From an uncultured Clostridia bacterium (GTDB lineage Bacteria > Bacillota > Clostridia > Oscillospirales > Ruminococcaceae): DNA of 64,000 nucleotides. Position 1 is the first letter of the stretch. Each line of letters begins with the position of its first letter. Shown one piece after another: positions 49,586 to 58,071 of this stretch. The stretch is from assembly GCA_947624745.1 (NCBI GenBank), contig CANQLR010000009.1:1-64000 (forward strand), given 5' to 3'. Both the position numbers and the translations under genes were made by a program. Under the pieces are notes generated by a model. The model made no database searches and had not been told where the DNA came from. It saw only the letters and a program-made list of their open reading frames with translations.

Positions 49586-50323
49586 CTAAATCATCTCTGC
49601 GTATTTCCCGAACAGTCCCGCGATATCCTCCTTGCGGTGGGCGTCGCTCGAAAGAATGAGCTTCGCGCCGTGCTGCTTGAGATATTTTATGATAGCGGGG
49701 GAGGGGTAAGGCTCGTCAATCCACCCGCGTAAGATCCCGCCGAGGTTGACCTCGAACGGCACCTTAAGCTTAAGAAGAATGTCCGCGGCGCGCTGCCACG
49801 CCCTGACGTAGCGGGGCTCGTTGTCGTCAAAGGGAAAGAGCCGCCTGAACTTTTTGATGAGGTCGAAATGCCCGATTATGTCAGGCTTTTTTTCGCCGAG
49901 CTGCGAGACCGCCCCGAAATAATCCTCGGCGCAGGAGTAGATATCCCCGCCGTAGTCGTTTTCCAGCATCTCCCCGAAAATTTCGGGAGTGTCGTCGACC
50001 GCCTTATACTTTCCGCCCTGCTTTAAATAGTGCACCGAGCCTATCGAGTAGTCAAAAAGCCCGCTTTGCTGCTGAGAGTAGAGGTCCTGCTCCACACCGC
50101 AGAGTATCTCGATCTTGTCTGCGTACTTTTTCTTTAAAAGCGAGATCTCGTATACATAGTCCTCGATCCTTTCCATCGAAACGCAGCTCAGCGGGTCGAA
50201 CGGCACGTATGAATGTACCACAAGCCCGAGCCGCTTTACCCCCTTTTCGATGGCGGATAATACCATCTCCTCGGGGGAATTTTGCCCGTCGCAGAAATTC
50301 GTGTGAACATGAAGGTCGGTCAT
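49586..50323 (-). CDS. histidinol-phosphatase, PHP family (HisK/HisJ type)
   Basis: 245 aa. The PHP metal motifs are [13 protein letters not shown] (first), [15 protein letters not shown] and the final [10 protein letters not shown]. It dephosphorylates histidinol phosphate, the step before HisD. This agrees with HisB here lacking a phosphatase domain. Last gene of the his operon; its start overlaps the hisIE stop (ATGA). Confidence 0.93.
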   Translation of the reverse strand: MTDLHVHTNFCDGQNSPEEMVLSAIEKGVKRLGLVVHSYVPFDPLSCVSMERIEDYVYEISLLKKKYADKIEILCGVEQDLYSQQQSGLFDYSIGSVHYLKQGGKYKAVDDTPEIFGEMLENDYGGDIYSCAEDYFGAVSQLGEKKPDIIGHFDLIKKFRRLFPFDDNEPRYVRAWQRAADILLKLKVPFEVNLGGILRGWIDEPYPSPAIIKYLKQHGAKLILSSDAHRKEDIAGLFGKYAEMI

Positions 50324-50967
50324 ACCATCTTCTCCTGCTTCACCTTGTGATCAATGACGTGGCGCGAGGCAAGCTCGGTCTTGATCTCGTCGGGAGTTAT
50401 CCCCGCCTCGACCATCAGCACCATGACGTGATACATCAGGTCCGCGATCTCATAGACCGTCTCCCTCTTGTCCTGCGCCTTCCCCGCGATGATGACCTCG
50501 GTGCACTCCTCGCCGACCTTTTTGAGTATCTTGTCGAGCCCCTTTTCAAACAGATAGCTCGTGTACGAGCCCTCGGGTAGGGTAGCCTTGCGCTCCTTCA
50601 GAAGCTCATAAAGCCCCGAAACGCTGAATTTTTCGGGGATATTCTCGTCCTCGAAAATTTCGTTGAAGAAGCAGGACTCCTCGCCGGTGTGGCAGGCCGG
50701 TCCGTCCTTTCTGACGTATACCAAAAGCGCGTCGCCGTCGCAGTCGGCGGTTATTTTTTCAATATGCTGGTAATTCCCACTCGTCTCGCCCTTGAGCCAA
50801 AGCTCCTTGCGCGAGCGGCTCCAGAAGCAGGTCAGCTTTTTTTGAAGCGAGATTTCAAGGCTCTCGCGGTTCATGTATGCAAGGGTCAGCACCCTGCCGT
50901 TTTCGCTGTCGACCACTATCGCGGGTATCAGCCCGTCGGAATTGAATTTAAGTTCGTTAATTGTCAT
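50320..50967 (-). CDS. hisI: HisIE: phosphoribosyl-AMP cyclohydrolase / phosphoribosyl-ATP diphosphatase
   Basis: 215 aa fusion. HisI part (about 1-110) with [12 protein letters not shown], the metal ligands in [11 protein letters not shown] and [13 protein letters not shown]; HisE part (about 115-215) with [10 protein letters not shown] and [15 protein letters not shown]. These do steps 2 and 3. ATG 50967 lies 6 bases after GGAG, so the TTG four codons earlier in the track is less likely. Confidence 0.94.
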   Translation of the reverse strand: MTINELKFNSDGLIPAIVVDSENGRVLTLAYMNRESLEISLQKKLTCFWSRSRKELWLKGETSGNYQHIEKITADCDGDALLVYVRKDGPACHTGEESCFFNEIFEDENIPEKFSVSGLYELLKERKATLPEGSYTSYLFEKGLDKILKKVGEECTEVIIAGKAQDKRETVYEIADLMYHVMVLMVEAGITPDEIKTELASRHVIDHKVKQEKMV

Positions 50968-50979
50968 AGCTTTCTCCAA

Positions 50980-51738
50980 TCATAATCTTATCGGTATGCC
51001 GTTTTGATCAAGTATCCTTTTCAGCTCTGGTATCGCGATCTCCTTATAGTGAAACACCGACGCCGCGAGCCCCGCGTCTACCCAAGGAAGGGCCTTGAAA
51101 AGCTCAACGAAGTCCTCCGTCTTTCCCGCGCCTCCCGAGGCGATGACCGGCACGTCGAGCCCCGAGCAGCAGTAGTCGAGCATCTCGATGTCGAATCCGC
51201 CCTTTACTCCGTCGGCGTCCATCGAGTTCAGAACGACCTCGCCGGCGCCCTCCGAAACGCAGTATCTAAGCCACTCCCGCGCCTCGAGGCCGGTGCTGTC
51301 GCGGCCGCCCCTGCCGGTGACCTTAAATCCGCCGTCCTCCCGCCTCACGTCCGCCGAGATCACAACGCACTGACTGCCGTATTTCTCGGCGGCCTTTCTT
51401 ATGAGCGTTTTGTCGGCGATGGCGCCCGAGTTCACCGAGACCTTGTCCGCCCCGCACTTAAGCACCCTGTCGAAGTCTTCAAGAGTTCTTATCCCCCCGC
51501 CGACGGTCAGCGGAATGAACACCTTCGAGGCCGTCTTGCGAAGAATGTCGGTGAAGATAGCCCTGCCCTCGGCGCTCGCGGTGATATCGTAAAAGACGAG
51601 CTCGTCCGCGCCGCAGTCGCTGTAGAGCTTCGCGAGCTCCACGGGGTCGGCGATGTCCTTATTTCCGAGGAAATTAACCCCTTTTGTCACCTTTCCGTTT
51701 CTGACGTCGAGGCAGGGGATGATACGTTTTTTCAGCAT
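50980..51738 (-). CDS. hisF: imidazole glycerol phosphate synthase, cyclase subunit
   Basis: 252 aa TIM barrel. IIPCLDVRNGKVTKGVNF with the first catalytic Asp, the phosphate-binding VGGGIRT and a second Asp in VVISADVRRED followed by GWLRY-like EWLRYCV. Works with HisH to make imidazole glycerol phosphate and AICAR. ATG 51738 follows GGAGGGAAT; the track frame starts 13 codons too early. Confidence 0.95.
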   Translation of the reverse strand: MLKKRIIPCLDVRNGKVTKGVNFLGNKDIADPVELAKLYSDCGADELVFYDITASAEGRAIFTDILRKTASKVFIPLTVGGGIRTLEDFDRVLKCGADKVSVNSGAIADKTLIRKAAEKYGSQCVVISADVRREDGGFKVTGRGGRDSTGLEAREWLRYCVSEGAGEVVLNSMDADGVKGGFDIEMLDYCCSGLDVPVIASGGAGKTEDFVELFKALPWVDAGLAASVFHYKEIAIPELKRILDQNGIPIRL

Positions 51739-51748
51739 ATTCCCTCCG

Positions 51749-52459
51749 TCACACTGCGGCCGAAAGCGCGTCCTCAAGGGAAATAAGCCCCTCGTAATAC
51801 GCCTTGCCGATTATCGCGCCCTCGGCCCCGCAGGCCTTGAGCTTAATTATCTCATCAATTCCCGTGACCCCGCCCGAGGCGACGATGCCTATTTTAAAGC
51901 GCGAGGTCAGCTCCTTATACATCTCAAGATTCGCCCCGCGCATCTCGCCGTCGCGGCTGATGTCGGTGCAAATAAGTGTCGAAACTCCTATTTTCTGCAT
52001 ATTTTCCGCAAAATCAAGTAGCCCTGTCTCCGAGCTTTCGAGCCAGCCCTTTACCGCGATTTTTCCGTTTTTCACGTCTGCACCTACGGCTATCTTTTCG
52101 CCGTATTCTCCCACGCAGCGCTTCAAAAACTCGGGGTCGGATATAGCCGCAGTGCCCAGAATGACCCGCGAAGCCCCCGCGGCGAGGTATTTTTTCACCG
52201 TCTCAAAGGTCCTGATACCCCCGCCGACCTCCGAAAAAAGCCCGACCGAAAGAATATCCCTTATCGCCTCAAAGTTCGGCGTAAGGCCGGTCTTCGCGCC
52301 CTCAAGATCGACTATGTGAACGCACTCTGCGCCCTTTTGTTTAAACTCCTCGGCAACCTCGGCAGGGGAGTCGCGATACACCTTCATCTTGTTATAGTCG
52401 CCCTGCGTGAGCCGCACCGCCTTTCCTCCGACGATGTCTATAGCAGGAAATATCTTCAT
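51749..52459 (-). CDS. hisA: ProFAR isomerase
   Basis: 236 aa TIM barrel paralogue of HisF. FPAIDIVGGKAVRLTQGDYN with the catalytic Asp, VGGGIRTF, and TDISRDGEM with the second Asp, then SGGVTG. Opens the ribose of ProFAR. ATG 52459 follows AAAGGGTGA by 5 bases; the track frame starts 6 codons upstream. Confidence 0.95.
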   Translation of the reverse strand: MKIFPAIDIVGGKAVRLTQGDYNKMKVYRDSPAEVAEEFKQKGAECVHIVDLEGAKTGLTPNFEAIRDILSVGLFSEVGGGIRTFETVKKYLAAGASRVILGTAAISDPEFLKRCVGEYGEKIAVGADVKNGKIAVKGWLESSETGLLDFAENMQKIGVSTLICTDISRDGEMRGANLEMYKELTSRFKIGIVASGGVTGIDEIIKLKACGAEGAIIGKAYYEGLISLEDALSAAV

Positions 52460-52470
52460 ATTATCACCCT

Positions 52471-53076
52471 TTAACACATTTTGCAGAACGCGGAAAGAAT
52501 TTTCAGCCCGACCTCGCCGGATTTTTCCGGGTGGAACTGGCAGCCCATGACGTTGTCTCTTCCGACCGCAGCGGTCAGGGTCGCGCCGTAATCTGTTGTC
52601 GCGATGACGTCGGGGCAGCTTTCCGCGTGATAGCTGTGCACGAAATAAACGTTGTCTCCGGGGCGGATATCCGCAAAGAGCGGGTGCGGCTTAAAGCTCA
52701 GCTCGTTCCAGCCGATGTGCGGGATCTTAAACCCCGCAGGTATCCGCCCTGCTATCGGCACGACCTCGCCCTTTATCAGACCGAGCCCGTCGTGGATCCC
52801 GAATTCAAGGCTTCTTTCGAGCAAAAGCTGCATTCCGAGGCAGATCCCGAGTATCGGTTTTCCCGCCTTCGCCTGCGACAGCAGCTCCTCCCGCATTCCC
52901 GAGCTTTCGAGCTTTTTTGCCGCGTCGCCGAACGCCCCGACCCCGGGGAGGATTATCCCCGAAGCCTCGCGGAGACTTCCCGGCTCGCGGACCGTTCCCA
53001 CCTCATATGAAAGCGCTTTCAGCGAGCTTTCGAGGGAAAAAAGGTTCCCCACGCCGTAATCAACGATAGCTATCAT
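52471..53076 (-). CDS. hisH: imidazole glycerol phosphate synthase, glutaminase subunit
   Basis: 201 aa class I glutamine amidotransferase. IVDYGVGNLFSL, nucleophile Cys in LGICLGMQLL, and His-Glu in GCQFHPEKSGEVG. Supplies ammonia to HisF. Starts within the last base of the hisB stop. Confidence 0.95.
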   Translation of the reverse strand: MIAIVDYGVGNLFSLESSLKALSYEVGTVREPGSLREASGIILPGVGAFGDAAKKLESSGMREELLSQAKAGKPILGICLGMQLLLERSLEFGIHDGLGLIKGEVVPIAGRIPAGFKIPHIGWNELSFKPHPLFADIRPGDNVYFVHSYHAESCPDVIATTDYGATLTAAVGRDNVMGCQFHPEKSGEVGLKILSAFCKMC

Positions 53077-53663
53077 CAGAGCTTCCCCTTTGTCGAAGGT
53101 ATGCGGTCGGAAAATCTCCCGTCCGGCGATACCGCCTGCCTCAGCGCCCGCGCAGCCGCCTTGAACGCGCCCTCCGCGATGTGGTGCGAGTTTTTTCCCG
53201 CCCGCTGTATGAGATGCAGCGTGACCCCGGCGTTTTTAGCAAATGCCGAGAAAAATTCCTCCACGAGCTCGCTGTCAAACGTTCCTATTTTCTGGGAGGG
53301 AATGTCGAGTCCGTAGGCGATAAAGCTCCTCCCCGAAATGTCGACCGCGCACTCTATAAGCGCCTCGTCCATCGGCACAAGCGTCGCGCCGTAGCGGGTT
53401 ATCCCGCGCTTGTCGCCCAGCGCCTCGCAGAATGCCTGCCCGAGCGCGATCCCGATGTCCTCGACCGAATGGTGGTCGTCGACCTCCGTGTCGCCCCGGC
53501 AGCTCACCTTAAGATCGAAGCCGGAGTGCCGCGCAAAAAGCGTCAGCATGTGGTCCAAAAACCCCACGCCGGTCCTGATCTCGCTCTCGCCGCTGCCGTC
53601 GAGGCAAAGATACAGCGATATATCCGTCTCGAGCGTTTGGCGTTTTACGGTCGTTTCTCTCAT
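53076..53663 (-). CDS. hisB: imidazoleglycerol-phosphate dehydratase
   Basis: 195 aa, the monofunctional form. GVGFLDHMLTLFARHSGF, DDHHSVEDIGIALGQAF and the C-terminal GKNSHHIAEGAFKAAARAL carry the Mn-binding His/Glu residues. GGGAGG lies in the end of hisC, 8 bases before the ATG. Confidence 0.96.
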   Translation of the reverse strand: MRETTVKRQTLETDISLYLCLDGSGESEIRTGVGFLDHMLTLFARHSGFDLKVSCRGDTEVDDHHSVEDIGIALGQAFCEALGDKRGITRYGATLVPMDEALIECAVDISGRSFIAYGLDIPSQKIGTFDSELVEEFFSAFAKNAGVTLHLIQRAGKNSHHIAEGAFKAAARALRQAVSPDGRFSDRIPSTKGKL

Positions 53664-53665
53664 TT

Positions 53666-54724
53666 TCAGCGCCTCCCGATAATTTTTTCAAGCGTTTTGC
53701 AAAGCGTATCCATGTCGGCCTCGGTCCCGACAGTTATCCGAAGCCGGTTTTCTATCCTTTTTTTGTCAAATCTGCGGACCAAAATCCCCTCGGCGCGAAG
53801 CCTCTCGTAAAGCTCCTTTCCCGAAAATTCGGGGTGCATACAGAAGATGAAATTTGCCTCGCTTTGGGTGAGCACAAACCCGAGCTCCCGAAGCCTGTTT
53901 TGGGTGATCTCTCTGACCCGCGCCACCTCGCGGCAGTTCGCCTTGGTGTATCCGTCGTCCTCCAAAGCGCCGATCGCGGCATACATGTTCGCCCGGCTAA
54001 GATTGTACGGGTTAGTCGAGTATATGACGGTATACAGGTCGCGGATAATATCCGGCGCAGCGCAGGCAAACCCGACCCTCGCCCCTGCCAGCGAGCGCGA
54101 CTTTGAAAAGGTCTGCACGACGATGAGGTTCGGGTGATCCTTCAAAATCGGGATCGCGCTTTTCCCTCCGAAGTCGACATACGCCTCGTCCGAAACGACG
54201 ATGTTGTCGGGGTTACTGTCGCAGATCCTCGCTAAGTCCTCAAGCGAGATCGACAGCCCGGTAGGCGCGTTAGGGTTCGCAAGAAAAATGTTTTTCCCGA
54301 TCCCCAAAAAGCGGCTCACGTCGACGGTGAAGTCCTCGTTCAGCGGGATTTCCTCGTAGGGAACGCCGGAGAGCTCGCAAAAAACGGGGTAGAAGCCGTA
54401 GGTGATGTCCAAAAACGCGGCGGGGGAGTCCTTCGAGCAAAACGCCTTCACGATAAAGTTCAGCGCCTCGTCCGAGCTGTTTGTGACCGCGACGTTTTCA
54501 ACGCCCAGCCCCAGATATTCCGCCAACTTCGGCCGTAATTTCCCTCCGTCGAGCGGGGGATAGAGGTTCGCCTTTTTCACCGCCTCCGCGGAGTATTTTA
54601 TCGCGAGCGGCGAGGGCGGAAAAGGGCTCTCGTTGGTGTTCAGCTTGATGTATTTCTGCGCCGGCTGCTCGCCCGGAACGTACGGAGTTATCGCTCTCAC
54701 GGCGGGCTGTAAGAATTTTGACAT
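53666..54724 (-). CDS. hisC: histidinol-phosphate aminotransferase
   Basis: 352 aa fold-type I PLP enzyme. KLNTNESPFPPSP, NPNAPTG, VSDEAYVDFGG and the PLP lysine in TFSKSRSLAGARVGFA. Transaminates imidazole acetol phosphate with glutamate. ATG 54724 follows GGGAAGTG; the track start five codons earlier overlaps the ribosome site. Separated from hisD by 108 bases, the only real gap in the operon. Confidence 0.95.
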   Translation of the reverse strand: MSKFLQPAVRAITPYVPGEQPAQKYIKLNTNESPFPPSPLAIKYSAEAVKKANLYPPLDGGKLRPKLAEYLGLGVENVAVTNSSDEALNFIVKAFCSKDSPAAFLDITYGFYPVFCELSGVPYEEIPLNEDFTVDVSRFLGIGKNIFLANPNAPTGLSISLEDLARICDSNPDNIVVSDEAYVDFGGKSAIPILKDHPNLIVVQTFSKSRSLAGARVGFACAAPDIIRDLYTVIYSTNPYNLSRANMYAAIGALEDDGYTKANCREVARVREITQNRLRELGFVLTQSEANFIFCMHPEFSGKELYERLRAEGILVRRFDKKRIENRLRITVGTEADMDTLCKTLEKIIGRR

Positions 54725-54832
54725 TAGTTCACTTCCCAAACGATGTAAAGCTTTGCGGCTTGTCAGACATGCTTAAATCCTTATTTATAGGCTACCAGCG
54801 TGCCTTCAAGTTTCAAAACCATGTAAAGCAAT
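54725..54832 (-). other. intra-operon gap with repeat-like sequence
   Basis: 108 bases between hisD and hisC, unusual in an operon whose other genes overlap or nearly touch. Its plus strand ends GTTTCAAAACCATGTAAAGC, close to GTTTTCAAAAGCCGTGTAAAGCC in the element before gpmI. It also has TCCTTATTTATAGGC, near the inverted form of that element. Probably an inserted small repeat. Confidence 0.4.
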
Positions 54833-56113
54833 TTACCTTTGCATATTTATTCTCTTCCTCGCGCTTGCTGCGTGAGCTCCGAGGCCCTCCTTGTCGGCAA
54901 ACTGCGCGACCTTCTCGGCTACCTCCGAAAACGCCTCCTCGGTATAGTAGGTAAACTGCGACTTTTTCACGAAATCGTCCACCGAAAGGGGAGACGAGAA
55001 CCTTGCGGTCCCGCTGGTCGGGAGGGTGTGGTTCGCGCCGGAGAAGTAATCGCCCAGCGGCTCGGGGCAGTAGCTCCCCATGAATACCGACCCCGCGTTT
55101 TTGATCTCCGGGAGAATGTCGAACGGCTCCTCGACCTCAAGCTCGAGGTGCTCGGGTGCGATCTCGTTAGAAAGCTCGATCGCTTCTGCAATGCTCCCCG
55201 CGACTATAATCTTTCCGTTTTGTTCGAGCGACGCCGCGGCGATGTCCTTTCTCGAAAGCTTCTCAAGCTGCCCCTCAAGCTCGGCCGCCGTCTTTTCTGC
55301 GATCTCCTCGCTGTCGGTTATAAGTACCGCCGTCGCGAGCTTGTCGTGCTCGGCCTGCGAGAGAAGATCCGCCGCCAAAAATTCCGGATTCGCGGTCTTG
55401 TCCGCGATAATGAGTATTTCGCTCGGCCCGGCGATCATGTCGATCGCGACCTGCCCGAACACCTGCCGCTTCGCCTCGGCGACATATTGGTTCCCGGGGC
55501 CGACGATCTTATCAACTTTCGGGACGCTCTCCGTCCCGTATGCGAGCGCCGCGACCGCCTGCGCTCCGCCGACCTTGAATATCTTTGTGACCCCCGCGAT
55601 CTTCGCCGCGGCAATCATCTCGGGGAGAATTTTTCCGTTTTTCTGCACCGGGGTAGTCATGACTATCTCCTTGCAGCCCGCAAGGCTTGCGGGTATCGCG
55701 CTCATCAGAACCGTCGAGAAGAGGGGAGCGGTGCCGCCGGGCATATACAGCCCGACCTTTTCGAGCGGAAGCACCCTCTGCCCCATGACAACGCCCTTTT
55801 TGTCGCTCATCACAAACCCCGGGCGGAGCTGGTTTTTGTGGAACGCCCTGATGTTGTCGGCGGCCTCATACATGATCCCCAAAAATTCCGGGTCTACCTC
55901 CATCATGGCCTCGTTTATCTCGTCCTCCGAGACCCTTACGTCGTGGATCACCACTCCGTCGAACTTCTCGGTCAGCTCCAAAAGTGCCGAATCGCCCCTC
56001 TCGCGGACGGTGTCTATAACCTGCTTAACTACCGCGGTGACGTCCGCCGTCTTTGTGGTCCGGGCAAAAAGCTCGTCCAGCGTAACCTCGGATGTTTTCA
56101 TGATCTTTATCAT
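54833..56113 (-). CDS. hisD: histidinol dehydrogenase
   Basis: 426 aa Zn enzyme oxidising histidinol to histidine with 2 NAD+. GTAPLFSTVLMSAIPASLAG, GPSEILIIAD and the catalytic Glu/His region SYCPEPLGDYFSGANHTLPTSGTARF. GGAG lies 8 bases before the ATG, which overlaps the hisG stop (ATGA). Confidence 0.96.
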   Translation of the reverse strand: MIKIMKTSEVTLDELFARTTKTADVTAVVKQVIDTVRERGDSALLELTEKFDGVVIHDVRVSEDEINEAMMEVDPEFLGIMYEAADNIRAFHKNQLRPGFVMSDKKGVVMGQRVLPLEKVGLYMPGGTAPLFSTVLMSAIPASLAGCKEIVMTTPVQKNGKILPEMIAAAKIAGVTKIFKVGGAQAVAALAYGTESVPKVDKIVGPGNQYVAEAKRQVFGQVAIDMIAGPSEILIIADKTANPEFLAADLLSQAEHDKLATAVLITDSEEIAEKTAAELEGQLEKLSRKDIAAASLEQNGKIIVAGSIAEAIELSNEIAPEHLELEVEEPFDILPEIKNAGSVFMGSYCPEPLGDYFSGANHTLPTSGTARFSSPLSVDDFVKKSQFTYYTEEAFSEVAEKVAQFADKEGLGAHAASARKRINMQR

Positions 56114-56748
56114 TTTCGGTTCTCCTTGACAGTTTCTAAGTTTTTCTTTATCTCGTTAATTTTTTCGCTCTTGAATCGGTACCCCGCCTTGTTTGCGATA
56201 AGCCTCGCGCTTATGTCAAAAAGTGTGTCGACGACGGTAAGGTCGTTCTGCTTTAATGTCGCGCCGGTCTCGACGATGTCGACGATGACGTCAGAAAGCC
56301 CCAAAATAGGCGCAAGCTCTATAGATCCGTTCAGCTTTATGATCTCGATCTCACGCCCCGTCTTTGCGTAATGCTCCTTGGCGGTCGAGGTGAATTTTGT
56401 CGCGACCCGAAGCGTTTTTCGGTAGTCGTCCTTGAAGCTCTTCGGCGCTGCTACGCACATTCTGCACTTTCCGAGCCCCACGTCCAAAAGCTCGTAAACG
56501 TCGGGTCGGTATTCAAGAAGAATGTCCTTCCCCGCGACCCCGATGTCCGCCACGCCCTTTTCAACGTAAATAGCGACGTCGGAGGGCTTCACCCAGAAGT
56601 ATCGAACCCCCGCCTCGCGGTTTTCAAAGGTAAGCTTTCTGCCGGGGTTTTCAAGCTCGGGGCAGCGGTAACCCGCGCTCGCGAACATTTCATATACCTT
56701 CTCGCCGAGCCTTCCCTTCGGCAGGGCGATATTAACCGTTTCAGCCAA
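56110..56748 (-). CDS. hisG: ATP phosphoribosyltransferase, short form
   Basis: 212 aa. The short catalytic subunit lacking the C-terminal regulatory domain: ALPKGRLGEKVYEMF, VGVAGKDILLEY-like GVAGKDILLEYRPDVYEL and the PRPP loop DVIVDIVETGATLK. Needs HisZ, whose gene overlaps it by 8 bases, for activity and feedback by histidine. Confidence 0.95.
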   Translation of the reverse strand: MAETVNIALPKGRLGEKVYEMFASAGYRCPELENPGRKLTFENREAGVRYFWVKPSDVAIYVEKGVADIGVAGKDILLEYRPDVYELLDVGLGKCRMCVAAPKSFKDDYRKTLRVATKFTSTAKEHYAKTGREIEIIKLNGSIELAPILGLSDVIVDIVETGATLKQNDLTVVDTLFDISARLIANKAGYRFKSEKINEIKKNLETVKENRK

Positions 56749-57823
56749 TCAGATCACCGTCCTTGCCGAGTCTGTAAATCTCCCCGAATCTCATATCAGC
56801 CGGCTCATACGGCATCACCGATACCTTAAGCCCGCGCGATCTGAGCTTTTCCGCCGCGCTTAAAATGTCGGCGGGCTTCGCCTCCTCGGGGTAGACGAGC
56901 AGCGCATCGAAGTCAAACTCGCCCGAGCTTATTATCAGCGGCTCCAAAAGGTCGAGATACATCGCGAACCCTATCGCTCTGCCCCGCTTCTGGAGCTTTG
57001 TCATCAGCTGGTCGTACTGCCCGCCGCTTAAAACGCTCTGCGGCACTCCGCTTAAATACCCCCGGAAAATTATCCCGGAGTAGTAGCTGATGTCCCCGAC
57101 GGTCGAGAAGTCCACCCGGACCTTCGAGCCGAATTTTCTCCCCAAAATTTCGCAGGTGTCGCAGAAAAGCTGCAGCCTCTCCCACGAGACATACCCGCCG
57201 AGAATATCCTGAAGCTGCTTCGGAGCCTCCGCCGCCGGGCAGTCGAGACGTGAAAGCTGCAAGATCCTTGCCTTAACGTCCTCCGAAACGCCGTTTTGCT
57301 CCAAGATATTTTCAATCTCGCCAAAGTTTTTCCCGCCGAAGAGCTCAATCACCCGCGCCTTTTCGGGATCGTCAAGAGGCGAGAGCGCCTCCGAAAGTAT
57401 ACCGAGGTGGCTGATGTCCAGCTCATACCTCGGGCCGATGAGGCCGAGGGTCTGCGCCGCCATCGAAAGCACCTCGCAGACGGCGTACTCGTCGACGTCG
57501 CCGAGGCACTCGACCCCGGCCTGCTCTATCTCGCGGAAGCCGTGGCCGCCGTCGCGGTAGACGCTTTCGTGATAGTAAAGCTTCTCGACGCCCTCGGTCT
57601 GCCGAAAATTCTTGATTATCGACAGGGTGACGTCCGGCTTCAGCGCCAAAAGCTTGCCGTCGGTGTCTGTAAAGGTCAGAACCTTTTCGGACATGAGAAA
57701 ATTCTTGTTCCCGGCGTAGAGGTCGTATTCCTCAAACTTTGACATTTTGTAACGGCGGTATCCCGAGCTCTCGAAAAATCCGCGGAGCGCCGCCCTAAGC
57801 TCGGGCTGTGACAAAAGGCTCAA
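56741..57823 (-). CDS. hisZ: ATP phosphoribosyltransferase regulatory subunit
   Basis: 360 aa, class II histidyl-tRNA synthetase-like fold without synthetase function. LKPDVTLSIIKNFRQ (motif 2 region), YHESVYRDG, EIEQAGVECLG and GGQYDQLM-type motif 3. Pairs with short HisG. The start is TTG 57823 with only a weak AGCAGG site, so the first gene may be poorly initiated. Confidence 0.92.
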   Translation of the reverse strand: MSLLSQPELRAALRGFFESSGYRRYKMSKFEEYDLYAGNKNFLMSEKVLTFTDTDGKLLALKPDVTLSIIKNFRQTEGVEKLYYHESVYRDGGHGFREIEQAGVECLGDVDEYAVCEVLSMAAQTLGLIGPRYELDISHLGILSEALSPLDDPEKARVIELFGGKNFGEIENILEQNGVSEDVKARILQLSRLDCPAAEAPKQLQDILGGYVSWERLQLFCDTCEILGRKFGSKVRVDFSTVGDISYYSGIIFRGYLSGVPQSVLSGGQYDQLMTKLQKRGRAIGFAMYLDLLEPLIISSGEFDFDALLVYPEEAKPADILSAAEKLRSRGLKVSVMPYEPADMRFGEIYRLGKDGDLIG

Positions 57824-57919
57824 AATAATTAACCTGCTTTCATGTTTTAGTATTGCGATTTAAAAGTTTAAACCGTAAAAGCTTTATTATCGGGCTTTTG
57901 CGGGTGTCTGACGCTGTCA

Positions 57920-57948
57920 AGTTTATCATAGTAGTACGCTAAAGTCAA
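57920..57948 (-). promoter_or_regulatory. promoter of the his operon
   Basis: Minus strand TTGACT (57948-57943), 17 bases, TAAACT (57925-57920), about 97 bases before hisZ. The leader shows AAAAGC/GCTTTT arms but no T-box (no GGGTGGTACCGCG-like block) and no His-rich leader peptide. Confidence 0.55.
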
Positions 57949-58071
57949 GCCCTTACGGGAAAGTTTGTAGCTTTTCACAACATTTCTGTCCCTATCGGCT
58001 TTACTGCGCATATTTTTGACATATTCTTCTGTATGCCTTGCGGGAGGAACGCCGTCCCTCCCGCGTGAAAA

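Noticed and set aside
54839-56371. 510-aa plus-strand ORF opposite hisD/hisG
   Set aside because: Shadow of the his genes in high-GC sequence; no start signal and no domain, and the minus frames are clearly HisD and HisG.
57824-57919. T-box or His-leader attenuator before hisZ
   Set aside because: No T-box consensus block, no histidine-codon run and no terminator/antiterminator pair could be found in the leader.
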